64,000 bases of DNA from Belliella alkalica (lineage in GTDB: Bacteria > Bacteroidota > Bacteroidia > Cytophagales > Cyclobacteriaceae). The stretch is taken from assembly GCF_022549785.1 (NCBI RefSeq), contig NZ_JAKZGO010000002.1:186001-250000 (forward strand), in the 5' to 3' direction. Shown here one piece after another: positions 36,450 through 45,306 of the stretch. A program made the translations under genes and the position numbers. How positions within the stretch are numbered: position 1 is the first letter of the stretch; every line of letters starts with the position of its first letter. The notes under the pieces were generated by a model. That model worked only from the letters and a program-made list of their open reading frames with translations, was not told where the DNA came from and did no database searches.

Positions 36450-37847
36450 ATGCAAAAATCAATCAAATTACTTTTCTCCCTCTTTCTTCTCCTGCTAGGG
36501 ATGAAGTCAGTATCTGCCCAAGAATGGACAGGGACCTGGAACTCCACCTTTGGAGAGTTTAGGCTGCATCAAGTTGATAACCAAGTTTTTGGTGATTATG
36601 CCAATGTCGGAGTACTTTATGGTGGCGTCAGTATCGATGCCTCGGGAAATAGATTTATCGAAGGGACATTTGAAAACTACAGTAGTAGAAGAAACGGTGT
36701 CTTCAAATTCAGAATTGACCCGAGCAATTCTGAAAAATTTATCGGTGAATGGACTTTCAATAGCCCGACATCATGGTCTAGTTGGTCAGGAAATAGGACT
36801 AGCAAGACTAAGCCAGCCCTACGGAGTTTTTATCGAGTGACTGGAAGGTCGCATGACAAAGATTGGAAAGCGATAAATGAAAATTATGATGTCAGATTCA
36901 AGAAAGATGGCATAGCTCACTTTCATACAAAGGGAGTAAATGGCACCTACAACTTTCTCTTGCCAAAAGGGGACTGGGAGATGGAAGTCAAAAAACAGGG
37001 TTTCAGAGACTATAATGGTGTAATAGAAGTAAAGGATAGGTATCCTAATCAGAATCAGTACTTTTTGCATCAGTTTCAGTTGATCCCTGCTGGGAATGTT
37101 TCGATTGGGGCATTAGATAGGAATGCTATTCCACGAGGTTCTGAAATACAGGTTGTAGAAGCTGCTCGATCAAGCAGTATACAGACTGACTTATTAATCA
37201 ATTCAAATTCAAATGTCCAAGGCAAAACCTACGTGGTATTGGATAATCAAGGAGAGCTCGGTTACATTCAAGTATCGGGAGATCCACCAAATGCTATTAG
37301 CAATCAATTTAGAAAAATCACTAATTACCCGGCTTCCGCACCTATTTCCTTTAGCATCTCTCCTGATGCGGCAATGGTGGCAAAAGTTCACCAATCTGGT
37401 TCGGTCAATGCAGATAAACTGGAAATATACAATTTGAGTGGTGTACTTCAGGGGTCACTCTCTCCTCAAGAGTTGAGGAATATGGTCGCAAAAAGAAGTA
37501 TTCCTTTGAAGCGCGGTGAATTGGTGACTATCAAAAAAGTCACTTTTAGAAACAACACCGACGTCATAGTAGATGCAGATGCTGTGCTAAGCAGTGGAGG
37601 CTCCACACTCAAATGGGTAGTGATATTAAGATTCAATAGAACAACCAAAAGATTTACAATGATTGAATCTATAGAGGGAACTTTCGGCAGATTCACTGAG
37701 ACCAATTCCAGAATAGATTTGGCTAACAAGAGCAAATATCAGTTTGGAACTGACAAAGCTTCCCAAAAAATCAAATTCAACAATAACCAAATTTCGGTTG
37801 GGAATAATGTAAGGTTTGAAAAAGGGGACTACACTACACTTAATTAA
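36450..37847 (+). CDS. Secreted protein with N-terminal sandwich and PEGA/carboxypeptidase-regulatory-like middle
   Basis: A 465-residue protein with a signal peptide ending SVSAQ (24). The first part (25-110; WTGTWNSTFGEFRLHQVDN, FIGEWTF) has the look of a lipocalin or avidin-like sandwich. The middle (about 115-205) contains VNGTYNFLLPKGDWEMEVKKQGFRD..., the pattern of a carboxypeptidase-regulatory-like or PEGA repeat. The C-terminal 220 residues are beta-rich and unrecognised. It starts a two-gene unit; the next gene begins 22 bases downstream. Function unknown. Confidence 0.65.
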   Translation: MQKSIKLLFSLFLLLLGMKSVSAQEWTGTWNSTFGEFRLHQVDNQVFGDYANVGVLYGGVSIDASGNRFIEGTFENYSSRRNGVFKFRIDPSNSEKFIGEWTFNSPTSWSSWSGNRTSKTKPALRSFYRVTGRSHDKDWKAINENYDVRFKKDGIAHFHTKGVNGTYNFLLPKGDWEMEVKKQGFRDYNGVIEVKDRYPNQNQYFLHQFQLIPAGNVSIGALDRNAIPRGSEIQVVEAARSSSIQTDLLINSNSNVQGKTYVVLDNQGELGYIQVSGDPPNAISNQFRKITNYPASAPISFSISPDAAMVAKVHQSGSVNADKLEIYNLSGVLQGSLSPQELRNMVAKRSIPLKRGELVTIKKVTFRNNTDVIVDADAVLSSGGSTLKWVVILRFNRTTKRFTMIESIEGTFGRFTETNSRIDLANKSKYQFGTDKASQKIKFNNNQISVGNNVRFEKGDYTTLN

Positions 37848-37869
37848 TAACAATATAAATACTATAATA

Positions 37870-39432
37870 ATGAAGAATGTTAAACTTATATTGATGATGA
37901 CTCTTCTATGTATGACATGGAGTTTCATGAGTTTTGCTCAGCAAAGAGGAATAGATGAAAAATATAATTTTTCGGGAAGTTTCAACAGAGTGAGAGGCAC
38001 CCAGTCTTGTTTATTTACAGCTAACCAAACAGGTAACAAGGTAGTCGGGAGGATAAATTTTTCTGATCCAAGAGTACAAGGAAACTATACAGGGACGATT
38101 ACTAATGGGGTAGTCCATGCAACTATCACTTGGGTCTCTGCTCCTGATGACCTCAAAAAAGCTACATTTTTGAGATTACAGAAATTCACAGGTAGGGATT
38201 TCCCTGAACTCTCTTTGTTTGATAATGCGAGTTACAAAACCAATAATAGAGTTCGCCCAAAAATAGTCTATGCTTTAGAGAAAAAAGTATTTGGTAGCAC
38301 TTCCACGACTGCACAAAATAATCCTAGTTCGGTTGCAAATTCAATTTCGAAAGCAGCAAGAGACATCGGAGGATATTACCGCATCGAAGGAATGACAGAC
38401 GCTACCGGGACTAAAAGAAACTTATTCGTGAATGTTAAAAATTTCCCGGACAATAAAGATAAAAGTAAGGCATACGGAGAAGCTTTGATAATTGGTGAGG
38501 CCTATGGTATAGGTTCTCCACAGGGCAAACTTTTTGGCTATGAAACTAATGGAGATAATGTTACTGTCATGTTCGATCCAATTTTTGAGCAGAATAAAAA
38601 AGTCACAATGGCTAATGGCAGGATCGTCAATACCTCTGGAGGGATGTCGCTTGTCGCTCCAAGATTGGCATACAGGATGGTGAAAATCACGAAAGAAATT
38701 GCCGAAAGAGAGGGGAATAAACTCAATTCTATGGTCACAGTAAGAATAGATTATAAATTTATCTATGTCAATGAATCACTGGCTTGGTGGAGAAATAAAT
38801 CAACCCTGAATCACTTAAGTGGTGACGTGAATAAATTGGAGATTTATGGCACAGGAGATATTAAAGCAACAAGTGAAACGGCTTCCAGAACAACTGGAAT
38901 TCCCTTTTTAAACAACCTGAATAATCGTGTTTTTGATATCCCCTCTTCCCGCCCTTTTACTAAATATCAAAGAATGTATTATGATGAACAAAAAAAACTG
39001 GCTTGGGGTGGGGAAAGAGCTCACTTATTGTTGGGTTTTTTTAAGTTTGCAAAAGATGCTGAATTACCTAACCCTGATAAGCCGGGAAATGCGATTATCC
39101 CAGTGAATTATAAAAGAGAATTTGTTGTAAGTAAAGATGCCTTAAGCCCAAATACCACAAATAGAGTAGGAATAGAAGTGTCAACAAATCTTATTCAGAA
39201 GAGAACTAGTGGTGATGTTCAAATGGGTAAGGCTGTTAGGAAAATATACCTACATGAACTAAACGATCCTAACAAATTAAATATCGATGACAAAATGTAT
39301 AACAACATTTATAACAAAGACACCAAAAATCCAATTGGAATGGTTGAAAAACCATATTACTACATAGGTATTTCTAGAGGTCAAATAAGTCTTCATTATC
39401 TAGTGATGTTTACAATAGAAATAATCGAGTAG
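37870..39432 (+). CDS. Secreted protein of unknown function
   Basis: The start at 37870 gives 520 residues and a normal signal peptide (MKNVKLILMMTLLCMTWSF, cleaved near SFAQ); an upstream ATG at 37816 overlaps the preceding gene and would bury the signal. The mature part is beta-rich with sandwich-like strands near the start (FSGSFNRVRGTQSCLFTANQ) and an aromatic-rich later part (LAWWRNKSTLNHLSGDVNKLEIYG). No family is recognised. Probably co-transcribed with the preceding gene. Repeat copy C lies downstream. Confidence 0.62.
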   Translation: MKNVKLILMMTLLCMTWSFMSFAQQRGIDEKYNFSGSFNRVRGTQSCLFTANQTGNKVVGRINFSDPRVQGNYTGTITNGVVHATITWVSAPDDLKKATFLRLQKFTGRDFPELSLFDNASYKTNNRVRPKIVYALEKKVFGSTSTTAQNNPSSVANSISKAARDIGGYYRIEGMTDATGTKRNLFVNVKNFPDNKDKSKAYGEALIIGEAYGIGSPQGKLFGYETNGDNVTVMFDPIFEQNKKVTMANGRIVNTSGGMSLVAPRLAYRMVKITKEIAEREGNKLNSMVTVRIDYKFIYVNESLAWWRNKSTLNHLSGDVNKLEIYGTGDIKATSETASRTTGIPFLNNLNNRVFDIPSSRPFTKYQRMYYDEQKKLAWGGERAHLLLGFFKFAKDAELPNPDKPGNAIIPVNYKREFVVSKDALSPNTTNRVGIEVSTNLIQKRTSGDVQMGKAVRKIYLHELNDPNKLNIDDKMYNNIYNKDTKNPIGMVEKPYYYIGISRGQISLHYLVMFTIEIIE

Positions 39433-39500
39433 TTTGTGGAAATCCATCTCATTGAGAAAGTCAGACTTCTTCCTATTTGATATAGTTTTTCACTAATTTC

Positions 39501-39653
39501 ATTATTTATATCCGTTTTCATACCAGTAGAATCTAAATAATTGAATTTACCTGTAATTTCGAACCTATATCAATAAATATCCAATATCTATTAGTATCAG
39601 TTTGCCAAAAAACAATCGTTTAATTGATTTGTGGCATGATTGCGGATAATCAT
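39501..39653. repeat. Dispersed repeat, copy C (inverted partner of copy B)
   Basis: The reverse complement of this stretch matches 23833-23985 almost base for base, including TCAATTAAACGATTGTTTTT and the region around ACTAATAGATATT. It ends TGCGGATAATCATA. It lies in the 322-base gap between two secreted-protein genes, with no gene in it. Confidence 0.85.
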
Positions 39654-39754
39654 ATTTCATTATAATTTATATGACTTGTGAGTATGGGAAATCAAATGAT
39701 ATTTCAAATAAATTCGTATAAATTTGTTGTTTAGCTTTGTAAATCTTCTATTCC

Positions 39755-40606
39755 ATGAATCATTTAGATAAGATAATTGGTAGAATTTTAAAATGTACTT
39801 TGCTGCTTATACTTAATATTTGTATACGATCACAATTTTGTTTTAACAGTATTTATGCACAAGATATAGATCTCAAAACCTATGACTCAGTGGAAGAAGG
39901 ACTGTTTTTTGATCAGGTGTTGATCTACGAATACTCAGACCATACAGGTAAATCCGGAGAAATCTGGATTTACCTTAATTCCTGTAATCATCGTTTACTT
40001 TTTGACCAATCAGCTTGGGGAATGGAGGATGAAATGATTCATTACGTAATCGGACGGCAAGATGGTTCTTATATTACATTTGGTACGGAAGCTGAAGGCT
40101 CTGGTTCAGGGAAGGTAGCATTGTTGGATTCGATTTATTTGGAACTTGTAGATACTTCCTTTGACTATCCAAGGTCTGATGAATATGTTAAGTTTTCATC
40201 AGTAGAGCCCATTCAGCAATCCTTTTTTGGTTTGGATGTAAAATCATTCAATGTAGAAAAAAGAATGGATCCCAATGCTAAAGAGTCTATGGCCATCGCA
40301 AGGGTAGATTTTGACACTAGAATGATTTATGGATTCAATGAAATTTCTCAGGATCTTCAAATTCCACATTTACTTGGAAATCCTCATCCATATTTACACC
40401 CCAATGATTTGATCGTGAAATATAATGCAGATTATGAAAGCATTAGTGGGCAGCGTTATTGGATAAAGTTGGAATTGATTGCGTTGGAGTATACCACCTA
40501 TTGGGCATCAATTAATGACTATGTTATCAGAACAAAATCAGCAGAGGGAATATTCGTTGAAAAAACAGTTTCACAAGTCATTGAACTCACCCTTGATTGT
40601 CACTAA
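39755..40606 (+). CDS. Secreted protein of unknown function
   Basis: A 283-residue protein with a basic start, hydrophobic stretch and cleavage region near IYAQ (36), so exported. The mature part is beta-rich (QVLIYEYSDHTGKSGEIWIYL, RQDGSYITFGTEAEGSGSG, IKLELIALEYTTYWASIND). No family is recognised. A -7-like TAGCTTTG lies at 39732-39739, about 16 bases before the start; no matching -33 TTTG was seen, so the promoter call is weak. Confidence 0.58.
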   Translation: MNHLDKIIGRILKCTLLLILNICIRSQFCFNSIYAQDIDLKTYDSVEEGLFFDQVLIYEYSDHTGKSGEIWIYLNSCNHRLLFDQSAWGMEDEMIHYVIGRQDGSYITFGTEAEGSGSGKVALLDSIYLELVDTSFDYPRSDEYVKFSSVEPIQQSFFGLDVKSFNVEKRMDPNAKESMAIARVDFDTRMIYGFNEISQDLQIPHLLGNPHPYLHPNDLIVKYNADYESISGQRYWIKLELIALEYTTYWASINDYVIRTKSAEGIFVEKTVSQVIELTLDCH

Positions 40607-40843
40607 TAGTGGACAAAAAAACTAAAATGGAACAAAAGAGTATTCATAAAGGTGGATTTGAGTACAATTTTATATAACTAACATAATTATTTTGCTGAAA
40701 ATGCAATATCAGTTCAATTTCAATATGGCATTTCACACTATTTGGACTATTTTTGAAAATCGGCATTTTGTTTGCTATTATCGTTTCAATCAAAAATGCT
40801 TTAATTTAGAACTTTGTTAATTATCAACTTCAAACAAAAAAAA

Positions 40844-41020
40844 ATGAAAAGTCTTATCGAAAAAATCAACGCTGAATTTGAGACCTTTAAATCAGAGGCA
40901 GAGCAACAAGCAGAAAAAGGTAACAAAGCAGCTGGTACAAGAGCTCGTAAAGCTACTTTGGAACTAACCAAATTGTTGAAGGATTTTAGAAAAGAGTCTC
41001 TAGAGGCTTCAAAAAAATAA
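40844..41020 (+). CDS. Histone H1-like nucleoid protein
   Basis: A 58-residue protein, MKSLIEKINAEFETFKSEAE onward, with a basic core (GNKAAGTRARKATLELTKLLKDFRKES). This is the short Bacteroidota 'histone H1-like' type (Hc1-related). It probably binds DNA. The ATG at 40844 was preferred over one at 40814 because it gives the family's normal start. An intrinsic terminator follows 14 bases after the stop. Confidence 0.85.
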   Translation: MKSLIEKINAEFETFKSEAEQQAEKGNKAAGTRARKATLELTKLLKDFRKESLEASKK

Positions 41021-41034
41021 TCAATATTAATTTA

Positions 41035-41059
41035 CTCCCCAATCGGGGAGTTTTTTTTT
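41035..41059 (+). terminator. Intrinsic terminator
   Basis: CTCCCC AATC GGGGAG followed by nine T residues, just downstream of the histone H1-like gene. Confidence 0.9.
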
Positions 41060-41193
41060 GAAATAAACTTTACTCTTTCACCTATTCTATATTCTAGGTT
41101 GCTGAAAGTTGATAGGATTAGGTTATAAATCGTTGGTTAATTATAGTTGACATATTCAAATCAAATTAAGAAGTATATAGCTTCAATTTAAGG

Positions 41194-41910
41194 TCAGGTA
41201 TATGCCTGTGATTTTTTTTTGAATTTTTTAGTCCAAATAATGATCAATGGCAAGTATAAGTTGTAAACTATGCCTCCGATCGCAGAAGCCCAAATAAATG
41301 AGAATCTGTTAATAATTAGCGTGATAAGTATGGAAAGTAAGGGGATGGAAAACATAATCAAAAGTCTGCTCTTTTGTTGTTTTGTATAAAATTCCTCAAA
41401 AGTATTCAAATTTAAATCATGTTTGTTTTTACCAGCTCTTAGATAGAAAAGGTACAAGACGAAATAGAGGGCAAAAGCAACAAAGCCAAAGTAAACCATT
41501 AAATAGGGAACTTGGTCTCCATTGATATTTACGTCTATTTCTGTATTGAAGAAATGATTGGTTAGAAACAAGGTTAAAAACCTAAGAGGGTAAACAAAAA
41601 AGATCACCAATGCGATAAAAATAGTATTGAGAATCGCCAGCCAAGTGTCATTTAGACTATAAATTTCCGAGAAGATCAAATGCTCATTCCAAATCAACAC
41701 CAGAAAAGAAATACTTATCAAAAATGCGGGCAATGTTTTGGTAAAAGTCAATAGATCTGCAAATGAATTTGGGTTTGTAAGGTTGAAAATAAGTAAGGTA
41801 ATAGCTATCCCAAATACGGCATCTGTTAAGTTGTCAAGTCTTGTAGCATTTTCTCCTCGATAATTAATTCTTAGATCGTGCTGCCTGTTTTTTAGTAGAT
41901 CATTTCTCAT
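41194..41910 (-). CDS. TMEM175-family (DUF1211) membrane protein, potassium-channel-like
   Basis: A 238-residue membrane protein with about six helices. The first helix has the family's signature layout, TRLDNLTDAVFGIAITLLIFNL at 23-44 (family form R..F.DAVFAIA.TLL), and the next helices contain FLISISFLVLIWNEHLIFS. Family members in prokaryotes are K+-selective channels; two repeats of six helices occur in animals and one in bacteria, in line with this length. The gene stands alone: the histone H1-like gene reads away on the plus strand and the 377-base gap to 42288 separates it from GH13. Confidence 0.82.
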   Translation of the reverse strand: MRNDLLKNRQHDLRINYRGENATRLDNLTDAVFGIAITLLIFNLTNPNSFADLLTFTKTLPAFLISISFLVLIWNEHLIFSEIYSLNDTWLAILNTIFIALVIFFVYPLRFLTLFLTNHFFNTEIDVNINGDQVPYLMVYFGFVAFALYFVLYLFYLRAGKNKHDLNLNTFEEFYTKQQKSRLLIMFSIPLLSILITLIINRFSFIWASAIGGIVYNLYLPLIIIWTKKFKKKSQAYT

Positions 41911-42287
41911 TAGATACTTGTGTGAATTTTTACTTACTAAAGATAATAAAATCCATCAAATTGCAATTCTGCATCTCCTAAAATCCACATCTTCTTTGAA
42001 ATTGTAATTGATTGAATTAATCAATCAACTTCCTTTTGTATTTCAGAGTAAATACCCAAGCCTTAGAATCTTCTCAAACAGTATCATTTAATTTCCAATT
42101 AGAAGGCATTTCCTCGCAAAAAATATTGGCTTAAATGTTGTATTTATTTTCACCATATAAATATGTTAAAAATATGATTTTGAAATTTTATACTATAATA
42201 GAATTTTAATAGTATAAAAAATTCGACATTAGTTAATATTTTAATAGACTTTTTTTCTAAATAATTTAAATAAAGAAACAGACGTTT
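41911..42287. other. Divergent intergenic region
   Basis: The gap between the TMEM175-type gene and the GH13 gene is strongly AT-rich. It has one notable element: a perfect 11-base inverted repeat, TTTTATACTAT at 42186-42196 and ATAGTATAAAA at 42209-42219, spaced by 12 bases and 68 bases upstream of the GH13 start. It could be an operator. No gene is seen. Confidence 0.55.
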
Positions 42288-44084
42288 ATGAATAATGAAA
42301 AATATTCAGGTATGGGAGCCATACTTGGCCCAGAAGGAGTGACTTTTAGAGTTTGGGCACCAAATGCTGAGAAAGTGTTTGTTTTTGGGTCGTTCAATGA
42401 ATGGAATGACTCCTCTTGTGAGATGGAGCATGAAGGAAATGGTTATTGGTCTTTTCATGCTTCTGATGCTTCTGAAGGAACTGAGTACAAATTTATCATT
42501 CATAATAATGGTAATGTCCTTCATAGAAATGATCCTTATGCGTTGAAAATGACAAATAGCGTTGGCAATAGTGTAGTTTATGATCTATGGAAGGATTTCA
42601 ATGACCACGAATTTAGGCCTCCTGCCATCAATGAAATGGTGATTTACGAATTACATATCGGAACTTTCAACAGGGAAGGAAGGGAAGACGGACAAGTTGG
42701 GGATTTTTATACTGCAGCAAAAAAACTTGATTACATAAGGGATTTGGGAGTTAATACTGTGGAAATTATGCCAGTGGCTGAATTCCCCGGAGATCTGTCA
42801 TGGGGATACAATCCATCCAACCCTTTTGCAGTAGAAACATCTTATGGTGGTCCAGATGCGCTGAAGCATTTTGTTTTCGAAGCACATATGAGAGGGATTG
42901 CGGTGATTCTTGATGTAGTTTACAATCATTTGGGACCAACCGATTTGAACCTTTGGCAATATGATGGATGGGAAGAGAATGGAAAAGGAGGGATATATTT
43001 TTATAATGATCACCGTGCCAAAACGCCTTGGGGAGACACAAGACCTGACTATGGTCGCCCGGAAGTCCGAAACTATCTCCGCGACAATGCTTTGCTGTGG
43101 CTAGAGGCATTCCAATGTGATGGGCTTCGGTTTGATGCTACAGCCATCATCCGCCTTCTCAATGTGGATGACCAAATGGGAGGCGCTGTATTGGAAGAGG
43201 GGGTAGGATTTTTAAGAAGCTTGAACCAAGAGATTAAAGAAAAATTCCCACATAAAATCTTAATTGCAGAAGATTTGAAGTTTGATTCCAGTGTCACTGC
43301 TGATTTAGATCAGGGAGGGTTGGGTTTTGATAGTCAATGGGGAATCGGGTTTTCCCATGTATTGAGAGAGGTATTGACGATCAGCAATGACCATGATCGC
43401 AGCATCAATGCAGTGGAGAATTTGCTGCTTAGTAAATTTAACAATGATGTTTTTGAAAAGGTTATCTACACCGAATCACATGATGAAGTCGCCAATATAG
43501 AATCCAAAAGACTCCCTGAAGAGATTCAGCCCGGAGATGCAGAAGGAGAATACGCCAAAAAGAAATCAACTCTAGGAGCTTTGGTTATATTCACAGCTCC
43601 TGGCATTCCAATGATTTTTCAAGGTCAAGAATTCCTTACATATGAACATTTTCATGATTCCAAACCTCTTGACTGGGGAAGGTTGGAGTACTTTGGTGGG
43701 ATAGTAAATCTTTACCGTGACTTGATTCATCTTCGAAAAGCTTCCGAAGGTTTTGCACGTGGATTGAATGGGCAAGGGATTGATATACTTCATCATGACG
43801 ATCAAGGTCTGGTACTGGCTTATGCTAGATATCACCATGATGATCCAGATAATCCTGTGGTGATAGTCGTGAATTTTTCTGTCGAGACAAAATTAGGCTA
43901 TCGGTTTGGGGTACATCACGGAGGCAATTGGAATGTGATTTTCAACAGCGGATGGTCTGGATATGATCAGGTTTTTTCTGAAGTAGATGTCAAAGAAGTA
44001 CATTCTGGTGAAGGGCTGAATGGAAAACAACATTCTTTGGTAGTCGATATCCCTTCTTATGGTGGACTAATTCTATCCCGATGA
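42288..44084 (+). CDS. GH13 alpha-glucan-active enzyme, branching-enzyme-like
   Basis: A 598-residue protein with an N-terminal CBM48/E-set domain (about 8-95; GVTFRVWAPNAEKVFVFGSFNEW) and a GH13 barrel. The four conserved regions are present: DVVYNHLG, DGLRFDAT (nucleophile Asp283), LIAEDLK (general acid Glu328) and TESHDEV (Asp399). The SHDEV form and GQEF with LDW are closer to 1,4-alpha-glucan branching enzymes than to malto-oligosyltrehalose trehalohydrolase, which usually reads NHDQ; either is possible. No trehalose or glycogen partner gene is in the window. Its stop overlaps the topoisomerase start by 4 bases (ATGA). An alternative activity, such as pullulanase-like, cannot be ruled out. 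Confidence 0.85.
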   Translation: MNNEKYSGMGAILGPEGVTFRVWAPNAEKVFVFGSFNEWNDSSCEMEHEGNGYWSFHASDASEGTEYKFIIHNNGNVLHRNDPYALKMTNSVGNSVVYDLWKDFNDHEFRPPAINEMVIYELHIGTFNREGREDGQVGDFYTAAKKLDYIRDLGVNTVEIMPVAEFPGDLSWGYNPSNPFAVETSYGGPDALKHFVFEAHMRGIAVILDVVYNHLGPTDLNLWQYDGWEENGKGGIYFYNDHRAKTPWGDTRPDYGRPEVRNYLRDNALLWLEAFQCDGLRFDATAIIRLLNVDDQMGGAVLEEGVGFLRSLNQEIKEKFPHKILIAEDLKFDSSVTADLDQGGLGFDSQWGIGFSHVLREVLTISNDHDRSINAVENLLLSKFNNDVFEKVIYTESHDEVANIESKRLPEEIQPGDAEGEYAKKKSTLGALVIFTAPGIPMIFQGQEFLTYEHFHDSKPLDWGRLEYFGGIVNLYRDLIHLRKASEGFARGLNGQGIDILHHDDQGLVLAYARYHHDDPDNPVVIVVNFSVETKLGYRFGVHHGGNWNVIFNSGWSGYDQVFSEVDVKEVHSGEGLNGKQHSLVVDIPSYGGLILSR

Positions 44085-45079
44085 AGGCTAAATATAGATA
44101 TAGCGAGGAAGATTCTCTTTGTTTCAAGCGAGTAAAGAGGGGAAGGGGGTTTGCTTATCTCAATGAAAAGGGAGAAAAGATAGATGATAAAATAAAGCTA
44201 AACCGAATCAAAAAATTGGTAATTCCTCCCATGTGGACTGATGTTAGCATCTGTAGGTTTGATGATGGTCATATTCAGGCCACTGGTAGGGACTTGAAAG
44301 GTAGAAAGCAATATATCTATCATTCCGAATGGGAAAGAATACGTCAAGAAGAAAAATTTGAACGCATGTCCCAATTTGGAAAGGCTCTTCCCAAACTTAG
44401 AAAAAAGGCGCAAAAAGATCTCAAAGCGAGAAATTGGACGAAAGAGAAGGTTTTGGCTTTGATGGTAACTGTACTTGATGAGACAGGCATCCGAATAGGT
44501 AATAAGTTTTATGAAAATGAGAATCAGACTTATGGCTTGTCGACCCTTCGCAGAAAGCATGTAGAAGTTGAGGGAAGTACACTTTCATTGTCATTTAAAG
44601 GGAAAAGCAATAAAGAGAGGGAAGTGACCATAGAAGACAAAGCGATCATAAGATATATCAAACGAGTTGCTGAATTGCCAGGATATGAACTTTTTAAATA
44701 CATCGATGAGGACGGTGAAGTAAACAAAGTAGATAGCCACGATGTACAAGAGTACATTAAGAAATACATGGGAGATGAGTTTACTTGCAAGGATTTCAGA
44801 ACATGGGTGGGAAGTCGGCTTGCCATTGAACTTTTTCCAGACGCGATAGATCATCAAAAAGAATTCTCAAGAAAAAAACTTGAAACTATACTTGTCAGGA
44901 TGGTAGCTGATGAGCTTGGAAATACACCCAGCATTTGCAAAGGATACTATATACATCCGGTAATTCTTAACAAGGTAGATATTGGCGAATTTCCCTTGAA
45001 AAACCCATTTCGGGAATCCAATTCCCCAACTGCTCTTGATAAATCTGAGAAGCTTTTATTAAAACTTTTAGAAAAATAG
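44081..45079 (+). CDS. DNA topoisomerase IB
   Basis: A 332-residue type IB topoisomerase of the poxvirus-like bacterial kind. These enzymes nick one strand through a 3'-phosphotyrosine and relax supercoils. The family residues are all visible: Arg138 in GIRIGN, a conserved lysine near 174 (KGKSNK), Arg240 in CKDFRTW and the nucleophile Tyr290 in KGYYIHP. The N-terminal domain (1-80) contains LVIPPMWTDV and HIQATGRDLKGRKQYIYH. The start overlaps the GH13 stop by 4 bases. These topoisomerases often sit in stress or DNA-repair clusters in this phylum, which fits the neighbours. Confidence 0.93.
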   Translation: MKAKYRYSEEDSLCFKRVKRGRGFAYLNEKGEKIDDKIKLNRIKKLVIPPMWTDVSICRFDDGHIQATGRDLKGRKQYIYHSEWERIRQEEKFERMSQFGKALPKLRKKAQKDLKARNWTKEKVLALMVTVLDETGIRIGNKFYENENQTYGLSTLRRKHVEVEGSTLSLSFKGKSNKEREVTIEDKAIIRYIKRVAELPGYELFKYIDEDGEVNKVDSHDVQEYIKKYMGDEFTCKDFRTWVGSRLAIELFPDAIDHQKEFSRKKLETILVRMVADELGNTPSICKGYYIHPVILNKVDIGEFPLKNPFRESNSPTALDKSEKLLLKLLEK

Positions 45080-45306
45080 CCAGTCTGTGTTAAAATTTAT
45101 ATAAATATATTTTTAATTTACATAATTAACCTTTATTGGTTATTTATAAGATTATTGGAGTAGTTTTTGTAATTTTTTCAATGTTACATTGAGTGCAGAA
45201 TCTTTTAATTCATAAGCTCAATTAAAAAAAACATTTACCACGATGACCAAGTCCATCCCCTTCTTTTAACAGAGAAGTGGGGTGGGTTTTTAAAACAAAA
45301 TCGATT

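Noticed and set aside
42288-44084. Malto-oligosyltrehalose trehalohydrolase (treZ)
   Set aside because: The fourth conserved region reads SHDEV rather than NHDQ, and no treY partner is present. Branching-enzyme-like is the safer call.
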